DNA of 64,000 bases from Sarocladium kiliense (taxonomy: Eukaryota > Ascomycota > Sordariomycetes > Hypocreales > Sarocladiaceae): contig JAUZTG010000015.1 in NCBI GenBank assembly GCA_030734395.1, forward strand, positions 372,001-436,000, in the 5' to 3' direction. The notes beneath the pieces are model-generated. The model was not told the DNA's origin. It saw only the letters and a program-made list of their open reading frames with translations, and did not search any database. Positions 11,223 to 23,381 of the stretch are shown here, piece after piece (the first letter of the stretch is position 1; each line of letters starts with the position of its first letter). The translations under genes and the position numbers were made by a program.

Positions 11223-13358
11223 ATGTCACCCGTCTCCCTCAACCACCCTCAACCACCCGCCAGAGGCGAAAATACCACAGCTGTAAGCCGGCCAACGTCA
11301 AACTATCGCTCCTGTAACAAGTGCCATCGGCGAAAGATCCGATGCGACAAGCGAGAGCCATGTTCGCCTTGTTCCCGCTCCAACGCCATGTGCGTCTATC
11401 CGCCGCCTGACCAGCGCATCAAGCGGCCGAGGAAGACGACCATGGCTGGGGTGGCAAACCGTCTCTCCAACCTGGAGCGCCTCCTCCCGTCGATGCAGCC
11501 CGTCACAGTTGGCGCGACTCAGGCAGCAGAAGACGGGTATCATCAGCGTGTTACTCCAAAGGAAGATGCATCACCTGCTGAAACTCATGAGCATTGCTCG
11601 GTCGACGCTGTGTCGATGGAACATCGGCAGGCCTTTGGAAACGAAATCCTGGTACAGAGAGGGTCGAGGAGTCAGTACTTTAGTGAGGGTTTCCTCGCAA
11701 GAGTCATTGAACGGGTACGTTATTGATCAAACTACCGAAATTGTTCTTCACTGATCGAATATTCAGCAACAGGATATCCAGTCCGTCTTGTCCACGCCAC
11801 AGACGGATCGATCAGACTCAAGCGAGACACCAACTTCTAAGCAGATTGCAATCTTCCCACGATCCTCTACCTCATCTCGGGGATCATCATCGCTCTTTCC
11901 GCAAAGCCAGATCGGCCTTCGCCTTTGGAACATCTACATCGAGCGCATCGATACATGTACCGATTCAAAGGTTCTCCACGTTCCAACAGACGAGGTGAGA
12001 GTATGCGCCACTATTCAAAGTCCCACACAAGCCCAGGCAGAGGATCTGGCTTTTTGTTTTGCCATTTTCTATGCTGCGACTATGGCTCTCCAGCCGTACG
12101 AGGCTCGGGCCATCTTGGAGGAGGACGTCGCTGCAGCGCAGACCCGGTTCAAGGCTGGTCTCGAGCAGTCTTTGGCTGACGCAGAAATCCTTGATCATCC
12201 GACTTTATCCTTGCTGCGGGCGCTATCGATATATCTGGTAGGCATTCTGTCTCAATCTCTATTTCTTCCGCAAGCTGGATGAACTGACTATTTTTACGCG
12301 TACAGCCCGCACTACGACAATCGTCATCCGGCAAGGGTATCTGGATCCTAGATGGCCTCGCACTTCGTATAGCTCAGTCAGTAGGCTTCCACCGAAACGG
12401 TGAGCGCCTGAAGCTGTCCACATTCGAATCGGAGTTGCGACGTCGCGTGTGGTGGCAGCTTGTGGCTTTTGACAGCCGCACTGCTGAAGACCACGGCATC
12501 CAAAAGCTCAGTAACATGAAGTCTGACGCTGGCTTGCCCCTAAACATTGATGACTCGGATCTATACCCCGAAATGGACAGGTTACCTCCTCCAAAGCCTG
12601 GCCTGACTGCGATGACGTTCTCACTTGTAGGATACCACGTTGTCTGCACAGAGAATCGCCTGGCAAACATCGTCGCAAACTCGACACCCTCCGCACCCCC
12701 AGACGAAGCCTTACGTCTGCAAATCGTCAAGGAAACACAAGAACATATCGAAAAGTGGTTGCAGGACTGTAACCCTGTGATACCACGGCAGCGTCTCGCC
12801 GTTCTAGCCTCTAGGCTGGCCATACGCAAGATTGACCTCAACTCACGTCAACAATGGCTGGCGCTACACCATCGTGGCTGCTGCGATGCACTAACTACAG
12901 AGGACAGTCTCGTAGACGCGCTTGAGATGCTGGAAATCGTCCTGCAGATGAAGAACGACCCGATGCTAGAACCATACTCCTGGCTGTGGAAGTCTCATCC
13001 AGAATACTATGCTACCATGTACCTGCTCTGGCACTTGTGCACGCGCACACAAGGTCCAAACATAGAGCGCGCGTGGGAAATGGTAGACCGACTGTTCGCC
13101 CTGGAACAATACTTCGAGGCCTGCTGGGGTTCCCGAAGGGTCGTCTTGTCTACGCTGATGACCAAGGCCGAGAAGATACGGAGTGGTGAACGCGAGAGGC
13201 CACGGGAGTCACCGTGCAGACGGATCAGTCGCACAGGTATACAGAGTGACCAACCAGTCGAGCCAGAGCTTTCTATGCAGGACCCTGACTTGGACTGGGA
13301 GCTGTTCACCGAGGCTTTCCAGTTGGACGCTGAGCCCTTCCAGCTTGACATGGTCTAG
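11223..13358 (+). CDS. Zn(II)2Cys6 transcription factor with fungal_trans domain
   Basis: Three exons, 11223-11714, 11767-12237 and 12306-13358; the introns are 52 and 68 nt, both phase 0. The product is 671 aa. The DNA-binding knuckle is complete: C31-x2-C34-x6-C41-x5-C47-x2-C50-x6-C57, followed by a basic linker (KRPRKTT) and a short coiled-coil-like stretch (VANRLSNLERLLPSM). The middle part carries the fungal-specific transcription factor domain (Pfam PF04082), seen in GKGIWILDGLALRIAQSVGFHRNG and the ELRRRVWWQLVAFD block. The C-terminus is acidic and aromatic (DPDLDWELFTEAFQ), a plausible activation segment. No neighbouring gene makes the target obvious; the metal ATPase starts 704 bases downstream on the same strand, but a regulatory link is only a guess. 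Confidence 0.9.
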
Positions 13359-14062
13359 GAGGAGGGGGGATTCTTAGCCGACGACATGTACCATTTTAAA
13401 GCTTGAGACGTTCCGTATTAGACCTTGGAACGATTCCGAGGCTATGTATAATACGAATCTAGCGCGCGTAGCAGCTCGGTCACTACAACGCCGCCTAGGA
13501 GGACTTAAAGCAATTGTCCAGCCGTTGTAGCTTCTTCGTCTCCTGAAGGCATGCAACATGCTTCTTCGACGTGCTTTTTCTCAAGTGACTCATGTGACCT
13601 CATGGTTGGAATGTTTGTGCCCGTCCCCTTGAAGAAGCGGGCCAATGCCACGAAGCGGCGTGAATAAGACTCCCAGTGTGGATTGGAAGCAGCAGGCTCT
13701 TTTTCGGTTTCACTACTGTCTGGAAAGTAAATTATTTACGGCTCATATCCTCGGCTCGCCGAAGGCTCCGTGATGAGAACCAGAGAACCAGCGGCTTCGG
13801 CGCATAATTACCGCCGCGTCTGTGACACTGACCCTCGTCTGCCACCCCGAATGCTTCGGTCTTCCGAGACCCTTGTCTTAGCCCTGGGGAGCACCGCATA
13901 CGGGGCTGGGAATACATAAATGTGACGTTTACCTTTCGGAATGCTTTTTATCTCCTCATTCTCTTTATCTTTAAGACTGCCCTTGAAAGGTCAAGGGTAC
14001 TCGTTTGCGCATGTCCTCGTCCTTGTATCTTTTAACCAGATCGCATCACGAGCACGGTCAAT
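13359..14062. promoter_or_regulatory. Region upstream of the metal ATPase
   Basis: Holds the 3' flank of the Zn2Cys6 gene and the promoter of the ATPase. The last ~100 bases are T-rich with an open frame (13941-14300) that is out of frame with the ATPase. I see no clear metal-response element by eye. Confidence 0.4.
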
Positions 14063-17000
14063 ATGGGATCATCCTGCTGTAACAAGGCCAATGAGCCTGA
14101 CGTCCCTGCCGTTCTGGCAGATGCTCACCACGATCATGATCATGGTCATGACCATAATGAAGACCAGCACCACGACAGTGCAGGATGCTGCCAACCCGAC
14201 TCCGCTAGTGTCATGTCGGATATATCAACATGCTGTGGGACCGAGGAGTGCTGCGATGGTCAGTCCGTCAGTATGCCCTTTCAGCGATACGTTTAGCTAA
14301 CGAGCCTTATAGAAAAGTGCATACAGACTATTGCGACGCTGGAGTGTCAGAAGGAATGCGAGGAAGATCCTTACCACAGTGGTAGGGAAACGATCCATGT
14401 GCATCTATAGCGAACCCCATGTGCTAAGAACCACATAGACTCGCCGGATCATCCTCATGAGCATCACAATGGTGTTCATTCCCAGGCTGCAGCTTGCGAC
14501 ACCCACCTCAACAGAGCCCTTGGTCTCTACACCGGCTACCTCCAGCAAGTCCGCTGCATATGCCGTATGGCCGTCGAGAGGGGCCTAGCTGGTCCAGATA
14601 GCTGCTGTCCTAACCGTAAGAGCAAGAAGAAGAGCCATCAACATCGTCATAAGACGCAGAAAGTCGAGAAAGCCATCATAAAGACATTCATGCCTTCTGG
14701 AAACGGGAACAAGCGGCATATTGTGACCAGCTCAAGCGACCCTGAGAAGCAAATTGCGCAAGAGACACAAAGCATCAAGTTCCTTGTCAGTGGCATGGAT
14801 TGCACCTCTTGTGTCGACAAACTCATGCGCATCTTCGGCAGCATGACGGGAGTTTCAGATGCGCAGGTCAACTTCATGACAGGCAGCGGCGAGTTGAAGG
14901 TAAACACCAGTATCACCAACACCGAAGAAGTCCTCCGGTTCGCCTCTACTGCCAGTGGCTTCGACCTTAGCAAAGTAGCTGGAGGCAACTACTTCCTGGA
15001 TGTCCTCACCTCACCTGCTGAGGGCAAGCGTCTATGCGAGAATCCACCAGCGGGAGTAACTGATGTCGAGGCCCTGGACAGGAAGACAGTACGACTGAGC
15101 TATGATCCAGCCGTCATCGGCGCCCGCGATCTATACAGTAAAATCCAGGATCAATGTCAGGGATTAGCCCAGCCTCGCGCCAACCCACAGCTCGAGAACA
15201 GCAGACGGCGTCTCTGGGACCAGCTCGCAAAAACCTGCTTAGCAGCTGTGCTCACGATCCCGGTTGCCGTCGTGTCCTGGTCAGAAGACCTCGTCAGCAA
15301 CCGAACTGAAGCTATCATCGGCCTCGTCCTCGGCACCTTTGTGCAGATGATTGCCATTCCTGAGTTCTACCGCCCAGCGCTTTCTGCGCTCTGGTATAGT
15401 CGCACCGTTGAGATGGACATGCTTGTGGTCATGAGCATCACGGCAGCGTATGGGTACTCTCTTGTAGCGTTCAGCTTCGACATGGCTGGTAAACCGTTGG
15501 AAGAGGGGCAGTTCTTTGAGACGAGCACGATGCTCATTACCTTGATTCTTCTTGGCAGGCTTATTGCAGCTTTCGCGCGCGTACAGGCTGTCGCTGCTGT
15601 CTCTTTACGATCCAGGCAGAGCAATATGGCCGTTCTGATCAGTCCTGAAGGAGATCGCGACATAGATGCCCGGCTACTCCAGTATGGCGACCATTTCAGA
15701 CTCCTGCCGCACTCCAAGGTTCCTACAGATGGCGTCGTACTGAGCGGAAAGACTGAAGTCGACGAATCAATGCTTACGGGAGAGTCAATGCCTGTTGTCA
15801 AGCAGCAAGGGGCGAAGCTGATTGCTGGCACTGTCAATGGCGACGGTACTGTGGTCGCACGACTTACACGGCTTCCAGGAGACAACACCGTGTCCGACAT
15901 TGCGCATCTGGTTGAGGAAGCCGCCAATTCGAAGCCGAAGCTCCAAGACGTCGCCAACAAAGTTGCCGGATGGTTTGTGCCGGTAATGGCAGTGATTGCC
16001 GTCCTTGTCATGGTCATCTGGCTTGCCTGTGGTATCAAACTTCTTGACTACACCGCCGGCAAGTCAATTGCCATCGCCATCACATACGCCGTTGCCACAC
16101 TTGCCGTCGCTTGTCCATGTGCTCTGGGCCTCGCAGTTCCAATGGTATTGGTGGTCGCAGGAGGGATCAGTGCCCGAGGCGGCGTGGTCATCAAGTCTGC
16201 CAACACGACGGAAGGGGCGCGCAAGACAACTGATGTGGTGTTCGACAAGACTGGGACTCTCACCGAAGACGAACTTGCAGTTGCTGATCAAGTCGTACTT
16301 GATGGTGATGAAAATCACACGATGGGTATTGTCAAAGCTTTGGTTGCAGGAGGCAAGCACCCAGTCTCTGCCGCCATCGACAAGCATCTCGAAGGACAAT
16401 CCTGGAAAGCCTCAACCGAAGTCCAGAATGTGCGGGTCGTCCCCGGAGCAGGTATTGAGGCAATCTACAAAGGCACCATTCTGAAGGCCGGCAACTCTCG
16501 GTGGACGAACTCCAATGCTCTGCCCGAGGTGGTGAACTTCCACAATGCCGGCCTGACTACTCTCATCGTCACGCAAGACGACCGCCCCCTCGCCATCTTC
16601 GGCCTACACGTCCGTCTACGCCCCGAGGCAGAATCCGTCATCGGAAACCTCAAAGCTCGTGGCATCGCAGTGCACCTCGTATCCGGCGATCAAAAGATAG
16701 CAGTCGAGTCTGTCGCCAAAACGCTGAATATACCCGCAGATTGCGTGGCCAGCGAGTGCACTCCCGCACAGAAGCAGCAGTATATCGCTGCCCTCATGGA
16801 GGACGGTAGCAGATATGTCATGTTCTGCGGCGACGGGACCAATGATGCGGTTGCGGTCGCTCAAGCCAATCTTGGGGCTCAGATGGGAGGTGGTCTGACG
16901 AGCAGTGAAGTAACGCAGGGCGCTGCCGATGTGGTTCTCCTGAATGGCCTTCAGGGGATCCCCTTCCTTCTCGACGTCAGCAAGGCCTCGTTCCATCGCA

Positions 17001-17197
17001 TGGCGTTCAACTTCGTCTGGTCGGCCATCTACAACGTCCTGGCTGTGACGATGGCGAGTGGTGCTTGGGTCAACTTCCGCATTCCGCCACGGTACGCTGG
17101 ATTGGGAGAGATGGTCAGTGTGGTACCTGTGGTTTTGGCGGCTATGTCGATGTTGCTGTTGAACCTGAAGGGACGATATGCCGTCAAGCGTGTGTAG
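14063..17197 (+). CDS. P1B-type heavy-metal ATPase, PCA1-like (Cu/Cd export)
   Basis: Exons 14063-14258, 14313-14381 and 14439-17197. The product is 1007 aa. The N-terminal ~160 residues are rich in Cys pairs and His runs (CCNK, HHDHDHGHDHNEDQHH, GCCQ, TCCGTEECCD, SCCPN), a likely metal-buffering tail. One HMA domain follows with GMDCTSC (C210, C213). The transport core is complete: TGE at 535-537, the CPC metal-site motif in the membrane helix at 647-649, the phosphorylated DKTGTLT at 691-697, the HP dipeptide at 729-730 and GDGTND at 886-891. This order is that of eukaryotic PCA1/CrpA-type transporters that pump Cu or Cd out of the cytosol. CPC with a Cys-rich tail favours Cu(I)/Cd(II). The first two exons are short but both junctions keep frame and Cys-rich content. 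The exact metal cannot be read from sequence. Confidence 0.93.
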
Positions 17198-18386
17198 TGG
17201 ATGGGGAGCTTGCCATCAGCTTGAGGGGATCCGATCTCAGCAAAGCAGCACTGTAGCCGCAGGAACACAAGTGTCCTGAATACCGGCACAGATGTACCAA
17301 GATTAAATGTAGACTCATTCAACCACCTATTCAATCGTTGGAGCCACTCATGCCCCCAATGCAGTGGAAACCCCAGCATTGTTGAGGGTTTCATGGTGGA
17401 CTCTCATGCGCGAAGTTCGTACAGATGTATGACTTGTATTTTCACATATAAAGTCACCTAATTTTATACACGCATCCTTTCACATAGGCGTGTTGTTCCA
17501 TCACCAACCCCTGCGATGGATGGCTTTTACAGCGACAAGTTAGCCAAGCCTAGCTCGCTGCGGACGGTAAGCAATGGCCAATCTCTGGTCGCAAAGTCAT
17601 CTTCGGTGAACGTCGCAACATCTCAACGTCGGATCCTCTGGCCACCAGTAAGCACTATAAACCACTAAACCCATATCCTCATGACTTCACCCTCTCACCA
17701 GGTCATTCACCAGCCAGGCCTCCCAGCCACCTCGCCACACACACCTCTCTCCTCCAGCCTCAACAGCTAATCCCAGCACAGCACAGCTCGGGCAGCCTGC
17801 CTGCATAAAGGCTGACTTCTGGGCTGAACCAGCATCCATCCCCAGGGTCACATCCATAAGCCCTCGAACCCCTCACTTCAACACCTCTCCCCCTCATCCA
17901 GTCTCACATGCATCGCCTCTCATTTCGTAACTAGACCATCCCACCGATCTAGGCAGCTCCCGCACCCAGTTGAAGAGACCAGCCAGTCAGCATCCTTGCG
18001 TTGCACTGCCGGGGTGAACCCTATTGAGGCTGACGGATAGTCCGGTCTGCTGCCTTTGTTCTCAACCACCCTCTTTCGGTCATTCTCACTCTTGACTCCT
18101 CTTTTTATTTCCTCTTCGCCTCTCCCCTCCTCCTCCTCCCCTCCCTCCTCAGCAGCCAGTACCTGATCCTTCAGCCCTTTTTCTCCATAAACCCCCCCCT
18201 GCCGTCCGCCGTCTTGGCAGTACTCCTCTCCATCGTCATCTCAACCCCACTATAGATATCATCAGGTCCCCTACCTCCGTCACTGCGGTACCTGACCTGG
18301 AAACCTTGAGCTTACATCCTTGCCCCTCCTTCAACCTCCAACCCTCACACTCCTCCTCATCACCTCTTCTTCCCGAATCATCCACC
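17198..18386. promoter_or_regulatory. Intergenic with long pyrimidine-rich leader
   Basis: After the ATPase 3' flank, the stretch from about 17690 to 18386 is strongly C/T-rich (for example around 18090-18180) and runs directly into the ATG of the next gene. It looks like a long promoter plus 5' leader. No open frame with coding character was seen. Confidence 0.45.
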
Positions 18387-19283
18387 ATGTCCCGCGAAGA
18401 ATACTATGAATACGAAGAACGCCGTCGCGTCCCTCGCAATGAGCGCGACTATTCCCCAGACTACCACTCCGGCGGCACCGGTGCCCCTCCTCCGCGCCGC
18501 CGCTCGCCCTCTCCCCGCCCCAGCGGTCCTCAACAACCTCCCGCCTCTTCCTCTGGCAACCTCCTCGTTCCCCCTTCTTCCACCGCTTCATCCCGTCCTC
18601 GGTCTGTTCCTCCGCCCAATACTGCTGTGATCCCCCGTCCTCGCTCCCGTCGGGACTCATTCGATGATTACTCCGACGATGACTTCTCGGATGACTACTA
18701 CGACCGTCGAAGAGTCTCGCATAGGAGCAGGAGCGTGAATCCACCAGCTCATCGGGACCGATCGCGCAACCGTCGGGATTCACGAGGCAGTGATGACGAT
18801 GACGACAAGACAGTCGTCGACCGCGCAAAAGGCGTCGTGGATAAGAACTTCACACACACACCCACCGGCATTGGCGCATCCCTCCTCGGTGCCGTAGTAG
18901 GCGGTCTCGCCGCCCGCGAAGCCGCCTCAGCAGCCCACCGTCGTCGCCACGCCTCCCACCGCCCAGACCCAAACGAAGAGCGCACACGTCTCGCCTCCAC
19001 GATCGTTGGCGCACTCGCCGGCGGCATCGGCGCAAATGCGCTCGCGAACAGGGTTGAGACGTCACGGGTGAGAGATAAGGAGCGACAGAGGGCTTGGGAG
19101 GAGAAGTGGGGAGCAAGCAGTGATGAGGATGATTATAAGGGCAGGAGGAGTGGTGAAGGGCGGAGGAGCAGGGATAGGAGTAGGGGGAGGTTACCGCCGC
19201 CGAGGAGGGAGAGTGATGATGACTATGATCATGTTTATGATGATCGCGAGAGGCGGAGGAGGCGGGATGACGACTACCGCTGA
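18387..19283 (+). CDS. Arg/Ser/Asp-rich protein with two glycine-zipper-like segments
   Basis: A single-exon frame of 298 aa starting in a good context (CCACCATGTC). Upstream in-frame codons belong to the C/T-rich leader and were excluded. The N-terminal 160 residues are disordered: charged EYYEYEERRR, Pro/Ser-rich, then acidic DDYSDDDFSDDYYD and SR/RS dipeptides. Two hydrophobic Gly/Ala stretches follow: GIGASLLGAVVGGLAAREA and STIVGALAGGIGANALANRVE. Their Gly spacing resembles the glycine-zipper type of membrane-active or helix-packing segment. The C-terminus is again highly charged (RRRDDDYR). I do not recognise a named family. Similar RS-rich glycine-zipper proteins are annotated as hypothetical in many moulds, to my knowledge. 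It could be membrane-associated or a low-complexity nuclear protein; the sequence does not decide. Confidence 0.75.
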   Translation: MSREEYYEYEERRRVPRNERDYSPDYHSGGTGAPPPRRRSPSPRPSGPQQPPASSSGNLLVPPSSTASSRPRSVPPPNTAVIPRPRSRRDSFDDYSDDDFSDDYYDRRRVSHRSRSVNPPAHRDRSRNRRDSRGSDDDDDKTVVDRAKGVVDKNFTHTPTGIGASLLGAVVGGLAAREAASAAHRRRHASHRPDPNEERTRLASTIVGALAGGIGANALANRVETSRVRDKERQRAWEEKWGASSDEDDYKGRRSGEGRRSRDRSRGRLPPPRRESDDDYDHVYDDRERRRRRDDDYR

Positions 19284-19704
19284 TTGAAAATGAGATTATC
19301 AACGGTTCTAACGACTTGACGATGTGGTTCACCACGAAGGAATAGCGGCTTGGGAGGATATCGACGACAGACTTGATACAGGAGGGACGGGAAGCGTCTG
19401 GTCACGAACTTACGATGAGGAAGAACCGCACTCACGGCTGCTTGTTACGACTCTACGACTTTATTACAGACGATACATAGTGTGAATGGCTCGAAAATAA
19501 TCCTTCTACAGTAGAAATCTCATATTTGTCGCTACTCATCGGATATGGAGGAAGTCGTGGATCAGTCATTAATCGTCTGCGCATGCTACTTGTACACTGT
19601 CGTACATCTCTTCCACTTCGGCGACCTGGTCTGTCGCGTCCATGAAACTCTCCCATGTCACCTTGGAGTTACTTCACCCATGGTCAACCACATCATTCAC
19701 CTCC
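19284..19704. other. Convergent 3' flanks
   Basis: About 420 bases between two convergent genes. Short open frames here have no motif. No terminator-like or repeat structure recognised. Confidence 0.45.
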
Positions 19705-21545
19705 TCAGTGAATGTACATCCGATCGCTCTCCCTCCTGCCCTCCCCTTCTCTCATCCGAAGATGCTCCTCCTCCACCCTCCTCTTCAGGACTCCCCTCTC
19801 CCGCTCTACAATCACCTTGAAGAAGTTCGCTACCTCCCCCAAGGCCCGGTTCTGCGTCTCGCTCACCCCGAGCAAGTTGAACAGCGACTGAGCATCCACA
19901 AGCTGCTTCGCAATCACCGAGTCTGGCTGGCAGAAAGTCCGGACCCTCATCGCCCGGGCGTTCACCTTCATGGCATGGAGAAGGCCGTCAATCTCAGGAG
20001 GATTACCAGATCGGCGCCCGTGGAAGATGAAATCTGGTGTATGTAGGGACACAAGGTCGAGTTGTGTCTCGAGATCGTAACGAAAGCCTATGACACGAGG
20101 ACGGCCTTGTGAGTGCCATTGGGAGGCGACGCGCTGGAGCTTGTAAGCAACGAGATTTCCGCGGTCAAGCTGAGAGGTGATGTAGGAATTGAGCGCGTTG
20201 GAAATATGGTACTCGAGCTCGCAGTAGAGGAGACTCTGCTCGCGTGCGTCGAGGGAGACTGTGATAGATGAACCCAACTCCCTGGAAGAAGATTGTGCTC
20301 GTCGATTCGGATGATGAAGCTCAGTCTGAGTGATGGTCAGTTCTTATCATTATCGTAAGCTTGAAGGAAGAAGACTCACCATGTCCTTGGCAATCTTCTT
20401 GATCGCCTCCAGAATACCAATTCTCTTCGACGGCGACCTCTTCGCCTGCTCACTAACAGACTGCGTCCTCTCCAACCACCCATTATCCCCAATCATCGTC
20501 TTCCCACCCTTCTTCTCCGATGGGAAGTCCGGCCCACGGAAGTAAGAAGCCAGTGGAGAGAACAGCGGACTCTCAATTGAAGCAATCGCCTCAGCACGCG
20601 TCGGCATTGGCGGCAACGGCTCGGCCGCCTGGTATATCAGTCCGTGGTGCCGGAACTGTTCTGCATTACTCTGCGTGCGTCGCGGCGAAGGGGAGCACCT
20701 AATTCCCTGCTGCAAAGCGCGTGAGGTCGCATACGTTTCGGTTCCAATCCACTTCTCGGGGCGTCTGTCTCGGGGAGCTGGTCTCTCCTGTTTCGGAGCA
20801 GGAGGCGGTTGGTACTTTCGCGGCTTGAGCTTGAGAGGCTCAGGTTCCTGGCTATGATGTCGCTCGCCGCCGTGGGAATGACGACCATGAGATTCATCCT
20901 CCGTGGACCAGTCAGTGATATGCTCACACTCGAAGGGTGTCATGAGCCCAGTGCTCTCTTTGATTTGCGGCTTCAACGAGTTCCTAGACCCTTTTGTGCA
21001 GCCATCCACATGGATGTGTGAAGGGGCCGTCTTTTGACGACGCTCAGCGAGGCTAGGCGACTCGGTGGTGTGCTTCGACCAGCCAGGCATGAACTCGCCA
21101 ACTGCTGATGTGGTCATGTGCGAGGCTTCATCATCGTTGGTGGTCTTGCTGAACATTTGCCGAGCATTGCCTGGCATTAGTCGGGCACCTTTAGGTTTAG
21201 GAGACACAGAGCCTCCAGAAACGCGAGCAGTTCTGACAGGGCTACAGCTACGCTTTGATACGGTGAATCTACATTGAACCAGGTTAGCATGACCCCAAGA
21301 GCAGAACAACGAAGTACTTCATACGCGTCGGTGAGCTTGTTGACCTGGTTCTCTGTCAAGTTCATGCGGATGTGTAGCGGCTGCTTCGTCTCGCGTTTGC
21401 GAGGAGATGAAGACTGTGATCGCGACATGGGCGATACTGGAAGAAAGGATCCATGAAGTGGTGTGATGTTGGGCGTTGAGGGACTCGACTTGAGGCCTTT
21501 GGCCGCCACTGGAGTTCCGACAGCCATGTCAGCAATCTGGTGCAT
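19705..21545 (-). CDS. Unknown protein, three exons
   Basis: Exons 21325-21545, 20380-21268 and 19705-20325. Introns are 56 nt (GTATGA...TGTAG) and 54 nt (GTGAGT...CTCAG). The product is 576 aa. Residues 1-60 are Ser/Pro-rich with SP sites (SPMSRSQSSSPRKRE), then a short helix (LTENQVNKLTDA). The middle 300 residues are charged and disordered (GRHSHGGERHHSQEP, PPPAPKQERPAPRDRR). The C-terminal 200 residues look folded: VSLDAREQSLLYCELEYHI, then RVIGFRYDLETQLDLVSLH, and a long terminal helix (NFFKVIVERERGVLKRRVEEEHLRMREGE) with coiled-coil character. I recognise no named domain. The splice choices are supported by the stop in the first intron frame and by continuity of the predicted fold. An alternative start at 21527 would remove six residues. 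Confidence 0.72.
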
Positions 21546-22061
21546 TCCCAGTAGTGAATTAAACGTAGAAGAGGGCAGAAATGAGAAGCAGCTATCAGAG
21601 GATTGGTCTTTTGAACGAATCGAGGATAGAAAGGCAGGCGTTTGGAATTGTTAAGTGACTGGGAGACCGGAGAGTGTGACGCCACAGATGGTGACGAACA
21701 GTCAACACGTTTGAACCACCCATGCGACTCGATTCCTATTGTTGTTTTGGAAAGTACGGGAATCAATTGTTTGATCTCAGTTGCTGTGGTAATTCAGGCA
21801 ATCAAAAGAGTCTCATCTGTCGGCAGCTGTCCGCAGGTGTCACCATCAAAGCCGAACAGCTGCAAGGGAGATGCGCAGCCTGCATTCACCTCACCTGGTC
21901 GGCCTTGACCGATCTTGACCAATTCTGGACATTGTTCTGAACCAAAATAATATTTTCGTCACACAAAGGTATCGATGACTGAAATTCACTTGCCCCAACA
22001 CCGCTCAGGCATCGCACATCATCCCGACTGGCTGTGCGTCGTCTGGCGATCTGTCACCGTT
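21546..22061. other. Intergenic between two unknown minus-strand genes
   Basis: Promoter side of the 19.7-21.5 kb gene and 3' side of the next minus-strand gene. Open frames are short and motif-free. Nothing else seen. Confidence 0.4.
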
Positions 22062-23381
22062 TCACTCCCACTGATATCGATAGTCCAATCCTCCGTCGAA
22101 CCACAATTGAGGCGTAAAGGGCCCTTGAAAACCCAGAGAGAGTCTGAAGTCGGGTAATGCCAATTCCTCAGCCTTGTCTACTGCCTTATCTTCCGCTACG
22201 GGCAACTCCTTGATTGACGGTGGCAGCGAGTGACCATCGGCAAGGAGACCGAACTTTCGTGCGAACGATGCATTTGGTATATCCCACTCGTTGAACTGTG
22301 GCTGATACCTGGGCTCCAAGAGGTTGTAGAGTGAGGCGTCCCTCTGCATGCTCTGAAGTCCCGTCACCATCGCAATCCCCGTCGTCCCGGTGCGCCTCCC
22401 GTGAAGGTTGATCTTTTCGCACGCTCGGATGACGACTTCGGATAGTGATCTCGGTCGAAGAGAAGTCACGAAGGGTACCTTGGAACTTCTCCTGGACTCT
22501 AACGGCCTCGTTGAAGATGACTCGTCTCTGAGGCTCGTGGTCGATGCATCACTCATGTCGAGAGACCTTTCCTGGATCATGCGTCCTCGGTGTGAGTTCT
22601 CAGAGTTCCAATGCATTTCATGAAATTCCTTGGGATCAAGTCGCTTCATCGGCCATGTACCACCGTCGCGTGATGAGACGTAGGTGCTATAGTCAATAGT
22701 CCAGCTTTTGCGATGTCGTAATGGCGAGCTTGGGCTGCGGCTGTGACTAGTTGCATGATCTGAAAGCCGGATCTTGTAGCGCTCTGGGTGATCCGCTCGC
22801 CATTTGACAAGCGTGGCCGTTGGAGTGATGTTGGTACTGATGGTAGTAAGGTGTGGAATATGAGGTAGCTCGAGATTCGCCTGTGAGACTTGAGTCAGCA
22901 CCACGGAGCGCTGGGTATGTGTGGCCGTGATCACTCTCACATGACGGTGCATGTGATCATGCCTCCAGCGCTGGAAGGCTGCGCCTGGATCGTCAGAGTG
23001 GTGACAGTCCACCTCGATCATTTCGTACAGAACGCCGCCAGCTTTCCCCAAGTGCTCGTCTCCCAGGTGGTCCCTCAGCACAAGGAAAACCTGGCGATGC
23101 CATCAGCATGTTCAACGAGGACTGCGGCATTGATGCTGAGAACTTTTACTCACGAGTCGGATGCCGTCACGATACTGGTAGTTGCGAGGGATATGGGCGC
23201 AGTACCGTACGAGGACATTGCGGCATTCTGCGGCATCATAGCGTGTTAACATCTTGTTTGCGCGCTGGAGTCCAAGGCTTCAGCACTCACTATCTTCGTC
23301 GAAGCTCAGATCAGATGAGAAGGAGCGATGAGTCCCCTCTCCGCGGCAAGGACGGTGGTTGCAACTCATCAAGAGGCTCAT
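22062..23381 (-). CDS. Unknown protein, three exons
   Basis: Exons 23291-23381, 23154-23227 and 22062-23090. Both introns are 63 nt and begin GTGAGT. The product is 397 aa, starting MSLLMSCNHRPCRGEG. The exon 1-3 region reads as one folded stretch: CRNVLVRYCAHIPRNYQYRDGI, then RLVFLVLRDHLGDEHLG and GGVLYEMIEVDCHHSDDPG, then a His-rich helix. The C-terminal part is Ser/Arg-rich and probably disordered until a final conserved-looking tail (FRLSLGFQGPFTPQLWFDGGLDYRYQWE). No named domain recognised. It lies in tandem with the previous unknown gene but I see no sequence similarity between them. The exon 1/2 junction is the weakest part; an alternative is initiation at the in-frame ATG (MLTRYDAAECRN) just upstream of the exon 2 acceptor. 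Confidence 0.65.

Noticed and set aside
22862..22911. Possible 24-nt GTG...CAG intron in the unknown gene
   Set aside because: Too short for a spliceosomal intron; reading through keeps a sensible protein.
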